Assembly (NCBI GenBank): GCA_903813345.2
Contig: CAIIXF020000007.1
Location: 9,803,730 to 9,867,729, forward strand
Source: Owenia fusiformis
Taxonomy: Eukaryota > Annelida > Polychaeta > Sabellida > Oweniidae
Direction of reading: 5' to 3'
Length of the DNA: 64,000 nucleotides
Shown: piece after piece, positions 38,101 to 50,100 of the stretch
Layout: each line of letters starts with the position of its first letter
How positions within the stretch are numbered: position 1 is the stretch's first letter
Notes under the pieces: generated by a model
The model's input: the letters and a program-made list of their open reading frames with translations, nothing else
What the model was told of the DNA's origin: nothing
Database searches by the model: none
Program-made: the position numbers and the translations under genes

Positions 38101-41100
38101 AAAACAATGTACAAATGATCTACAAAAAATCGTCAGTTTGTACATTGAACATCATATTGAAATATCCAGTTGTTATTTCTGTGCTGGGAAAAAGCCATGT
38201 TCTTTTGCATGGTTGGATAATGAACGCAATACAGTATACCCAAACTTGGATTCTAATAAACACACTTTGATCAAGAGGCATAATTCAAAGGAAGCTGTCA
38301 ATATTGCAATGTTCTACTTAGTATTAAATTAGGGGGTAAGGAAAGCTTGATTGGAGCTTGAGATTTAGCTGGGAGTGATTAAGCCATCACAAATTCTTTT
38401 CAGCTCATCAAGGTAAACTGTTCAAAGGATAATATGAAATTTGATATGAACTGATTCATATTTGGCCATGCTGGGTGATCAATAAGGTACAGATTCATTT
38501 AAACTATTTGAGTAGATATCCAAATTCGAACATATATCCTTGTTTTCTCCAGGAATATCATGTCACTGTAATGAACAAGCTTCCTGTGATGATAAAAATA
38601 ACGAGACGTGTGATGCTGGAGAAGGGGGTGCCTGCTACAAACAGGTTCATAGAAACGAGGAAACAAATGAACCTATCACAGCATATGGGTAAGTGTAAGT
38701 GTATCTCCAGCAAGATATCACAATATTAACCACATATTAACTACTCACAACTTTTCAAGTTTTGACAGGCATCACATCTTGTATCCTAAGGATATTAAAA
38801 TTTTACTTGACTAAGAATTGTATAAAACTTGTTGCTAAATTTGCATAAACTGTCAACTGGAAGCAAAATGATTTTCATCAAGATGAAAGTAAGGTACAGC
38901 CTCTAGTTAATATAATTCTTTGAAGATCATTTTTAATATAACATATCGATATGTCTGTCAGTATCCCCGGTGTGTTGTCTGCCACGGTTTGCAGTTGTTT
39001 GTTAGAACTTACAGTTATTTTCTACATTATTATTAAGTAAATAATTTCTGTTTATACATTGTTATCTTATCTTTAAGGTAATTTTTAACGTTACTATACC
39101 TGTTCGTTATGAATGCTCAGATTGAGCTGCTTGAACCTTAGTAATGTCACATTAACTATTCATTGTTATTAATAATATACACCATGACATTGTTATACAG
39201 TTTATAGATAATATTGGAGAATCCTGAAAAGGTCCAGATGTGAACTACAACCTGATATTACGTGTGTTCATATCTGAGAAATTACATCACAGTTGCAGTG
39301 GTCTCATTTAGTTTTTTTCTAAACTTGGTGCAAAATTATCATTTTGACTTGTTCTACTAAGAATTTCAAAATAAAGTTCTTCAAATTATCCACATTTTTT
39401 TGAAATGGGTCTTTAATTTATGTAAGGGGCAATTCGATTCTCAACTTGTGTTATATGTGACACTGCTGTAAGTTCGATCCTCGCCAGCTTTCATTGCAGG
39501 TTTTACATAAAACAGTTTGGTGAAGTTCCCTGACTCCTATTATCTGAGAGTCTAAGAGCTGAGAACTATCCATGCACAGTATATACAACAAACAAGCGCC
39601 ACTGTACAAAGGTCAGTATTATAGTTAAGGAGCCTTTTTAACGAGCCTTCTTTGTAGGTGTTTTGAAGAAGCTGACCTGAAGCCGGATAATAGGCCACTG
39701 AGGTGTGCAAACACTGAGAAAATACGGCATGTTAAAGTTATAGAATGTTGCTCTTCCAAAGACTATTGCAACAAATGGATGAATGTAACATTGAAGACAC
39801 TGCCAACTAAAGTTCCCAGTAAGTATATGTGCATGAAACTCATATAGTCCACTATACATGTAGTGACTAGGGGTGTAGTATGGTGTGGTGCTCTTTTCTA
39901 CCTGTATAGTGTGTAGTTACCCCTCCTTTTTCTAATCTTGGCATGGCTTGTATATCTTTCTAGATGTTACAAGAAATTTCAACTGCATCCCAAAGGGAAA
40001 CCCTCTTACTGTGAGTCTAAACCTGGCAGTGGATTGCAGATCAGCTGCTGCTATGAGACTTTGTGCAACAAGCCTATAGCAACACATGTTTATAAAAATA
40101 GCACAGGTCGGTATTTGACCACACTCCCTCATTCCCGCCTCCCCTTCCTGGACAAGTTGAGACGCTCACGGATATGCTTTATCGACAGATTCTGCTGTTA
40201 TTTAGGTCCAGATAGTAAGATTGTGTTTCATATAGAAATATGCAAGGAATTGCTTTATCATCATTAGAATATTCACCAATCCTTGAAATCCACTCACATT
40301 AGGTATACACATATTAGTATATTTCCATTCTCTTCAGTTAAAGCTCAACTGAAATTTGCAACTATAAAGATGCAGTTTTTGCAAGCCCAAATAAGTAGAG
40401 TTCTCCATTACAAAATAAATAAATGTTAATATTGTCTAATAACGATATTATAGAACCAATAGATCAGTCAGATTGACCCCTACGTGTCCAGTGATGTCAT
40501 ACTTATTTATAGTTCTGGTTTATTGATTTCTTGGTAATCATGACGTTATTGCAAATGTATGATTGTTGAGTAACCAAATAACAAAACACCTTCGAATTAT
40601 GACATCATGAATTATTGGACCAAAACAGGCCACCTGGGGGCCAAAATATGTCACAAACTATAAGTTATTGAATGATTTGAAGTGCAATTCAGGATATATT
40701 CTGCTCAAGAAATTCCGTATTGGAACGAGACGAGTCGAGTGCCAATACAGAATATCGAGAACGTTTTTATCGTGTGATCCTCTTTATTGCTACTGAGAAT
40801 GTCCCCTCCGTACCAATATTTTCAATGGGGACAATCTCGATAGCAATACAGATTGGTACAGCACAAGAACTGACCAATCAGAGGGCTTCATTTTACAGAT
40901 CATACAATAAATTTAAATATTGCTTATTAAACCACTACCACATTGAGTAGAATGAAACAGTTGCCACATTACTGATTAAGATGACATGTCCAAAAACATT
41001 CATTCGATTCGATAAAATCGATTCCTTTAGGCTAAAATTACTATTTCAGTTGTCCTTTAATATTGAATAATTAATGTCTCCAAGTTCCCGTTAACAAACT

Positions 41101-44100
41101 GGAGAATCATCCTAATTGGAGTATGGCTTACACTGACATAAATTGCCCTCTTTTTCTGGACTGTGTTAGGCACCATCCTGTAAAAGCATTCAGTGCCTGT
41201 TACAAATGGCAAGTGGTGCCATTTTTGAGGGTTGATTATATAGTTTTATTTGTCAGTGGAGGTTATTAAAATATCTTGCATTGTTTTCCTAATATATATT
41301 TAGTATACATTGGATAAATATTCTATATATACAAGTTCAATTAAACTGATCCTAGTACAAGATGTCTTATACATTTGTAATATTATTAAGTATTGAATTG
41401 CATACACCATCTTCCTTGTGATAAATCTCACTGCCATTCACTATTTACTAACCCTCTCTCAAGTAAGCCACCATTCACAAATACCCTATTTCTCCCAGTT
41501 TATATTCGCATTAAAAATCCTTGTACAGGGTGTCCTTTATTTGATGGAATGGGTGCTGGAACTTACAGTTATTAGTGGACACTCTGTAATTAGAGTAATT
41601 AATACGCTCATATTTCAGTGTGTTGCTATACCTTGTTCAGAAATTCTTATATAACATGTGTGTGCAGTTTTATTTTTTGGCTTTTTTATTAGTTAATTTT
41701 CTAGTTAATTGATTATTATTTATTTATTTATTATGACAAGAATAAAAATTTAATTTATAGATCTCCCAAGAGATGTTCCTCATAGAGTTCTATGCTAATT
41801 TTTATTGAACTAGATGTACAGGAATTCTAGAAAGTCTCTTTACACTTTGTACAATCCTTGTATTGAAATTGTAAAGATACTTTATGGACATCCTGTATAA
41901 TTCACATTAACTATTCTGAGGTAAATGTCTGAGCTGGTCAAAATTTAGATTTTTTATGATTTTTAACTCGGTATAGGGTAATTTAAACATTCCCAACTGG
42001 AAGCATTGTCGGATTGCTTCAAAGCAAAAGGAACATAAAGAACGTGTTAAATGGACCATTTGGGACACAATGAATCTTAAACATCTTTGGTTAACCTCAA
42101 TTATAGTATTTTTCTTCCACATATGCAGTGTAATTGGTCACATTGAAAGTTTAATACTAAATGAGGAATGTTTTACCCACAATGCTTTGATCTCTTGTGA
42201 CAGTGGTGGTGGTTAATCAATCCCAGAATGCTATTCAAAATCACTGTGGGAGGAAGCAGAATCATTCCCAGATTGCTTTAAATGGGTGAAATAATCCTTA
42301 ATAGTTGGTCTTGTTGACAATGAGGCTATTTCACAAAACACGCTGACTAGCATAATGATCCTAACACAAACATGTAGGGAGTATCTCTAGGCCTCCTAGA
42401 CTTCCAACAACGCGAACATCAGTTCTGACCTCGCGAACTACATTTCTTGCACTTCAACCATGATTCTCACATTGCGATTATGAAATCTTTAGTTACGCAC
42501 CACCATTTCCTCGCTCCCAAACACATTTCTCCACTCCAAACAGAGATCCGCGATCGCGAACAATTTGTACATAATGTATCCGGGTATTTGGGATTCCAAG
42601 TTATATGGAGCTTGAAGATGATGTCATCTTCAATAAGTGGATATTCATGAACAACTGGGAAACCATTTCTTCCTAATTTCAAATAAAAATAGTTGGTTGG
42701 AATTTAGTTATGCGTAATGAGAGGAATAAAATTACAGACTTTCTTTTCAGGTATGTTGTTCGCGAGATCTGTGCGCGAGTGGAGAAATATGTTTGAATTG
42801 TGAGAATTGTGGTTCGAGCGCAAGGAAGGTTGTTCACGAGGTCAGAATTGATGTTCGCGTTGGTGGAAGTCTAGGACGCTGTAACTGTTGTGTTATTTCA
42901 CCCTGGCGCTTCTTTTTCATTGGACAATTTCAACCATGGCTTGCAATTCAGATTTTTGAAATTGGCTATTTTAATTTTTGTTTCGCTTTTTAAAAAATCC
43001 AAAATAATATCATGGATGAAGTAGCCACAAAACAAAATAACTTTATTCATTGAAATTCGACATTAATAGTTAGAAATTGAATAAATCCAACTCTAATGGT
43101 AAGGCTAAAAAAGGTCAGATTGCCGACATTAAAACCAATAAACCACTTTTGTGAGTAAAATTATCTTGAGGTGGCATTGATATACAAGTAACCATGCATA
43201 GAGTTATGGACCATTGAAATTGTTCAAAGTTGAGTGTTTTTCGATGAATGGTGCCTATAACTTTCCTAAAATAACTCAGATTTATAGATATAGATTTCTT
43301 GGGGTTGTGGTAAGAATACTGTTTTTTAAGTACATTTATCTTTAGATTTTTACTATTTAATAACATCCTATCCTAGAGTGTATTAGTCATATTTAAAGAT
43401 AAAACCACTGGATGATTTATGTTTTATAGATCTATGCATGCTGGGTGTTATTAATTTCCGCTAGTAACATATTTTATGTATTGTATTGTATTGTAAATTT
43501 CTTAGCTGGTATTTAAGTAGACTGGTTGACCTGATCATAGGTTAGAATTTGTAGTTGTATGTTATAAGAGAACAGAACTATAATGATGTATTACTATTTG
43601 TGATAGACATGTACCCAGCTGCCTACTAGCTACCTAGTGTAATATAATTTAGAACATTAATTATCCCCTTTGAAACAAATATTTGATTATGCCTGTCTGA
43701 CACTTTTATTTCTTCGTTTATTGTAGGCAACAACGTCTCATGTTTATTAAATAATTGACATCACTACCTAATTATGTTACTTTCAAAATAATTATATCGA
43801 TCTGTAATAATTCTATTGACTTGTGCTTATAGAGCCAACAAAGACAGTTGGAGCTCTTGGTCTGAGCTGGTGGGAGTTGACGCTACTTATAGGCATTCCC
43901 GTTGCCTTCATTTGCATTATGGGAGTTGCCTTTTTCCTGTATGTTAAGCACCAAAAAGACCGACGCTACCTCTCCCACAGGTAACATCCCTTATTTGAAA
44001 CTAAAATCACATAGATAAGATTTGCACCATTTGCATTTCAATTCTTTGTGTAATGTTCCTTTAAATATTCTGTAATCTTCATCATGGTTAATTGCTCCTA

Positions 44101-47100
44101 AATGTTTTCAAATTTTGGGGCCTTTTATTGAATAAACATGGTTTTACAGCAAATGTCTGGGTCAAATGAAAAAATAAGTTATTCTAATATGTTTGATTTA
44201 TTTAGGTATCCTATCCACAGCACAGGACCTCTTCATCTACAGGATGAGTATGAGGGTCTAATGCCAGCTAACAGCACCCTGAAGGATCTTATATCTTCTG
44301 GTACCTGTTCGGGATCATCTGGGTCAGGTAGACACTAAACAATTTATTCATTTATTTTGTACATTGTTGGTACATGATTGGAACTAGATACCCAAAGGAA
44401 GGCGTTTCAGTGCAATTTTTCTTTTTTGATTTTATATTATATTTTCAAATTTCATTCTCTAGAGGGGGTAAAATCATTATAAAATTAACTTCATTTTTTC
44501 TTTCAACATTTAGAATGGGGAATATTAATATTGAAAACAAGTCAACTGAGATATATTTTAGGTTTTTTAGATGTTATGCACGATAAGCCAACATTATTTC
44601 TGTCATCTAAAGCAAGGAGTACAAATATACATTTGTGTTTTTAAATAATTAGAAAGTCATTTTTTATGTTTTGGCTAACTTGTATTTTCTGTTTTTATAA
44701 GTAACTGTTTATTATGATGATTTGTAGGTCTACCTCTGTTAGTACAAAGAACAGTAGCGCGGCAGATACAGCTTTACGAGACAATTGGCTTAGGTCGCTA
44801 TGGAAAAGTTCTACGGGGAAGGTGGCGGGGAGAAAATGTTGCAGTAAAAATAGTCCAAGCACGAGAAGAGCAATCGTGGTCCAGAGAATCTGAGCTCTAC
44901 CAGACATCCATGTTGAGACATGAAAATATACTGGGATTCATAGCTGCAGATAATAAAGGTAAGAGAGTGTTGAGTGGATCTAATATTATTTATTAATTTA
45001 ATTTCCTTCGTTCATCTCCGGTTGAATCTAGTGCTGAAAATCTCAGTGGCACTTTACTTTCAATGAATTCCTTGCACCCGATTTGCCTTCATTAAATCAA
45101 TATACTCTGAATGTCATGAAAAAATCTCCACAAACATTATCTCAAACGTGATATTACATATTTTGAAGTTACACAATAGATATTTGCTTTAGTTAAGGGG
45201 AGGCATCAAAAGATCAATGTCTGATAGAAAACTAAATAAATCTAGTTTGGGGGGGAGGGGGTCAAAGCTATTTCAGTTTGCTATCCGACAAATTTCAACA
45301 TTTAAATTTTTCGCAATTTCGACTCGAAATGCCTTGGAATGGTTTAAAAATAAAGACTTTACCAGATGCCTTCTTCACCAAGATGCATGCAACATGGAAT
45401 ATTATGCCTATTGTTGTTGGCACATGTTTTAAGAATCATAAATAAGTTATAGTACTGGCCCCATGAAAGTCCAAATTGAGTCGCTAAAACATGTGAAAAG
45501 TCCGCGATCAACTTTCATTGTATTTAGTTTTGAGGGGGAGGGGGGGGGGGTCCAACTCAAAACTAGATTTATTTAGTTTCATATCAGACATTGAACTTTT
45601 GATGCCTCCCCTAAAGTATCTTGACATCAGAAGATGTTTTGTATAGTTCAAATGTAAGCAAGTAAAAGATATTTTCAAGTGTTTGTGCTATAGTAGAGTT
45701 TGATTAATATGATATTATCTTTACATTGAAGTTTGATTGACTTTTTCAAATATTTACAATCACAAATAAGTGATTAAGTCTTATATATAGTACTACAGTT
45801 ATGTTATTAATTGAGCGTCATGTTATTCTATCTATCACACATAAATCAGGTGACATAAGAGATTAGGTCTTGAGGTTTTGTACTCTGAACTATATAAAAG
45901 CATAAGATTTATTTTAAGTTATGTACAAGGTATCACTTTATGAAGCTCAAAAGTTTGGGAACTGTTGTACCTTATGATTATGCTGCATGTCATTGTACAT
46001 ATATATTGTACATATATATTGTCATTGTACATATCTGCAAGTTATTGTATATATGAACGTGTGCTTCAGATTCAGGGGTCTATTGTTATGTCATCTTTTC
46101 TGTGTTATGTCGCCACCACAAGTGGTGATATATTTTTATGGTCTCCAATTTTTTGTGACCATTTTTGGCTTTCGGCGTCTTTAGCAAATGTCAGATGGTG
46201 ACATTTTGCATGTTAATGTCTTGTGATTTTCTTGTTACCAAGATTTACTAGGGGAGTAATACATTGATACATATATAAAAGGGATTATTACTTTCAAGTT
46301 CAAAACCTCATTAGTTTGAATGATTATCTCAAAATATGAAACTTCAGTTCTTGTGTTTTCCATTGACTTCCATGTCATCTGAATCTCCAAATAATATAAC
46401 ACATCTCAATGTGAACATCTTTACTGGTCTAGCACTGTTTACATAAAAAAAATGTTTTAGTGCAATTGTATTATTACAAATTAGATCCCACTAGAATTGT
46501 GGTTATGTACTAAAATGTAATAAGTCCTGTTGAGTCACTATAATATTCAAGGAGTGTGTTGCAGATCCTGTATGGCATGTGTTCGTTAACAAGTTTTTAG
46601 TTTTTGTTAACGCTAATAGTCTCAGAATTTCTGATAATAGCCATCATGAAAAGGAATTGTCATTTTGATGTGAACACCATTGCAAAACAACAGGAGATTT
46701 CTGTAAAATCTGCTAGGGAGGTTCCTGTGTTGCCTATTGCCTATAAAATCCCTGTTTTAGTATTAAGGTAGAATCTGTTACATTGGAAGATACAGTAAAC
46801 AAACTACAATCACTATCTCCATTGCACTTGTCATAATCCAGTCAATGTTTTTAGCATAATTATCTTAAAATTGTATTCTAGCAAATGTTTCAGATTTTAT
46901 TCTTCTATTTTATTCAGATTTTAAAAATAAAGGAGGATATGCATTTAAATCTGTTGGTATTTTGAGAAAAATGAAATTGACAAAAAATCGTTTGATCATA
47001 AAGAATTCTGAAATTGGAATTTTTGAATATGTTGCTTTCAGAGTGTCTCCTTTCAATATAAAGAAGGTCACTGACTTTTTCAAGTGGACGAGTCATGTCG

Positions 47101-50100
47101 ACTTGTTCAAGATAACTTAAGGCAAACACTTGTTATTGTCTATGGCACACATGCTTAAAATTTGTAATTATGATTATATTTTAATAGAATGGGCACAGTC
47201 AGGTTGTTTTGCTTCAGTGTGAAGTAGTTTGCAGTTATTAGAGTTTCACAGATGAAATGGCTTATCACAAATCACAAACTACTGTATTCTAGTTAACTTT
47301 CTGTAGATTTTACATAGCCATTGTCCTTCCTTATGTGCTAAATAGTGTTGATGATATAGATTTTACATAGCCATTGTCCTTCCTTGTGTGCTAAATAGTG
47401 TTGATGATATAGATTTTACATAGCCATTGTCCTTCCCTGTGTGCTAAATAGTGTTGATGATATAGATTTTACATAGCCATTGTCCTTCCCTGTGTGCTAA
47501 ATAGTGTTGATGATATAGATTTTACATAGCCATTGTCCTTCCTTATGTGCTATATAGTGTTGATGATATAGATTTTACATAGCCATTGTCCTTCCTTGTG
47601 TGCTAAATAACGTTGATGATATCCATGTGTTTTTATCTGCAGATGTTGGTCCATGGACTGAACTGTGGCTGGTAACAGATTACCATGAGAATGGGTCTCT
47701 TTTTGATTACCTCAACAAGTATGAGATTGATACTCCAGGCATGATCAAACTTGTTACAAGCACAGCTAGTGGCCTGGCCCATCTACACATGGAGATAGTA
47801 GGTGTACAGGGTAATACTAACTCACACTCTTATATTTTTTATTACATTTCCTACACAATACATCAATTACAAGTTTCCAATCAGTTTGGTTTGATAATAT
47901 CTTAAGAATACATATGGGATATCCTATGATTTTGAGTGATATCATTTGCAAAATATCGTATTTATATTTACCTGTTATCATACAGATTTGATTCTAAGTA
48001 TGGGATAAGCACAATTCTTCCTTTGATAATATGTGTACTCTGAGTATGTCTCAGTTGTTGATTTGTTGAAACTAAATATATTGAGTCCTTTCCTTGAATC
48101 ATTCACAATTTATGTTTTCAGGGAAACCTGCTATTGCCCATCGTGATTTAAAATCTAAAAACATCCTAGTTAAGTGGAACCATACATGCTGTATTGCTGA
48201 TCTAGGTACGTCACATCAAATCACTTATTAACAAAAATTGTGTATAGTAATAGTCTCGCATCAAGCCCCCGTACCAGTGGGGCTACTTCGTTGTCCAGTA
48301 AAAACCTTTTGTGTAACTTGATAGTACTTGACATATAACATGATAGGTATGATTCATCTGAATACATAACTAAATCGAACATTGTTAAATACTGAGCTCT
48401 AAAATGAATGAAATGTCTAAGTTTACAGATTTACTTCTTTTTTACTTCTTTATTATTCTTCACATTTGAATTGTTTCTTGTCTTTAGGTTTAGCTGTAAG
48501 ACATGAGTCTGCCACTGACACTGTAGATGTGGCACACAACCCTAATAGAGTGGGGACTAAACGCTATATGGCCCCAGAAATTCTAGATGAAACAATTAAC
48601 ACCTCACATTTTGAGTCATTCAAGAGAGCTGATGTCTACGCACTTGGTTTGGTTCTCTGGGAGATTGCACGCAGATGTAATGCTTGTGGTAAGGCTATGA
48701 TTCATCCTTATAGTCCCCTGCTATAACGGTTTTCATGTAAATTGAAATGAAGTTTGTAACACCAACAATGTTGATTTCAATAAAATATTGCTTTTTAGAG
48801 TAACCTCTAATTCATCAAATTGTTGGTTAGAAAGTTGAATGAAGCCTAAGTGAATAAAGCTTAATGCTCTCATACAAAGTCATACAGCTAGACATTGGTT
48901 AAGCCAGAACACACCCTCCAAAGGAGAGCCAGAGCAACAGAAATAGAAAAAACAACACATAAATCAACTACAGTCTTAAAGACCTGCCATTCTGCTCATT
49001 TTTCTGCAAAATTTCTTAACAGTAATTGGGACAATCCTTATGCTGTATTACAGGCCTGTGAAATTAACATATTCTTTGCTTTTTTGATCAATAGGGTATT
49101 TAATACTTTTCCCAATATTTTGTAACTTTGTATTAAATGCCAACCATTGAATAAATTATTTCTTGAAAATGTTTTCATACCTTAAAGCCTCACTATGCAT
49201 ATTTTCATCATTTTTTGCAAAAGAAAGACTTACTTTTGAACTTCACAGTGTACCCAATGGATTGACAAGTACTTAATCTTTCATTAGACATAAAAAACAG
49301 CTCAAACGGGCCACATCAAAGCTTACAATGAATTATTAAAAATATTTTTGATCTGTCAAGTTTTTATACATCAAGTTTTTACCATTGTCAATGATTCATT
49401 CATTTTTATAGAAGTATCACCATCTTTTAAATCAAGAGTTACTTAAAACATGCACTTTGTCTTTACTTCAAATTCTGTTTTCTACCAGTTATATTTTCTC
49501 AGTTCAATATTAATACAAATCAAGCTTTGTATCATACTTGATCGAGTGTGTAAATAACATGTTTATATGATTCTTTTTTCCCTCTAAATTAAGCATAGTG
49601 GGCCTTTAAGGAATGAAAAAAGTAAAGCAATATGTCATTGCATTGCCATTGATAGCATTTCTACCAAAGATGAAATTTAATCTTTTTTTTGATAGATATC
49701 AAGGGATGCCATAATTGACCAATTTATCAAACAATGCCTCTTTAAATTACTTGCATAAAAAGGCATTTTATTTATTAAATTGCAGGCATAGTTGAGGATT
49801 ACCAGCTGCCCTACTATGATGTGGTGCCCTCTGATCCTACAATGGAGGAAATGAAGAAAATAGTCTGTTGTGATAAACAAAGGCCTTCGATACCAAACAG
49901 ATGGCAAGGCAATGAGGTACATAGACAACTTTTAATTAGAGATATATTATATACAATCACCTGTTTCAATGTTCCATGAGGTACTACTCCTCTAGTTTGA
50001 ACAGTTTTTCACTTTTCAGTATAAGACCTGTGTTAAAATGACTTATTTGATAATGACTTTTAAGACCGACATTTGCCCTCATTGATATGCAAAAACCCAT

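Larger units (their letters stand above)
40107..43832 (+). other. Copy 2 intron 3
   Basis: This 3.7 kb intron holds a small hairpin cluster at 40712-40880 (attccgtattgg facing ccaatacagaat; tgtcccc facing ggggaca), a 370-bp TIR element at 41526-41895 and a foldback at 42394-42876. I looked for further versions of exon 3 (a CCxxxxCN-coding segment) and saw none. Confidence 0.6.
44959..47642 (+). other. Copy 2 intron 6
   Basis: This 2.7 kb intron holds a 417-bp TIR element (45196-45612), a dispersed repeat (46107-46226) and a 53-bp tandem repeat (47305-47621) that ends about 20 bp before the next exon. The rest is AT-rich with nothing recognisable. Confidence 0.65.

Noticed and set aside
40107-43832. 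A third version of ectodomain exon 3
   Set aside because: No CC-x4/5-CN coding segment with flanking AG and GT in the right phase was seen; a Cys-Cys at about 40193 lacks the rest of the pattern.
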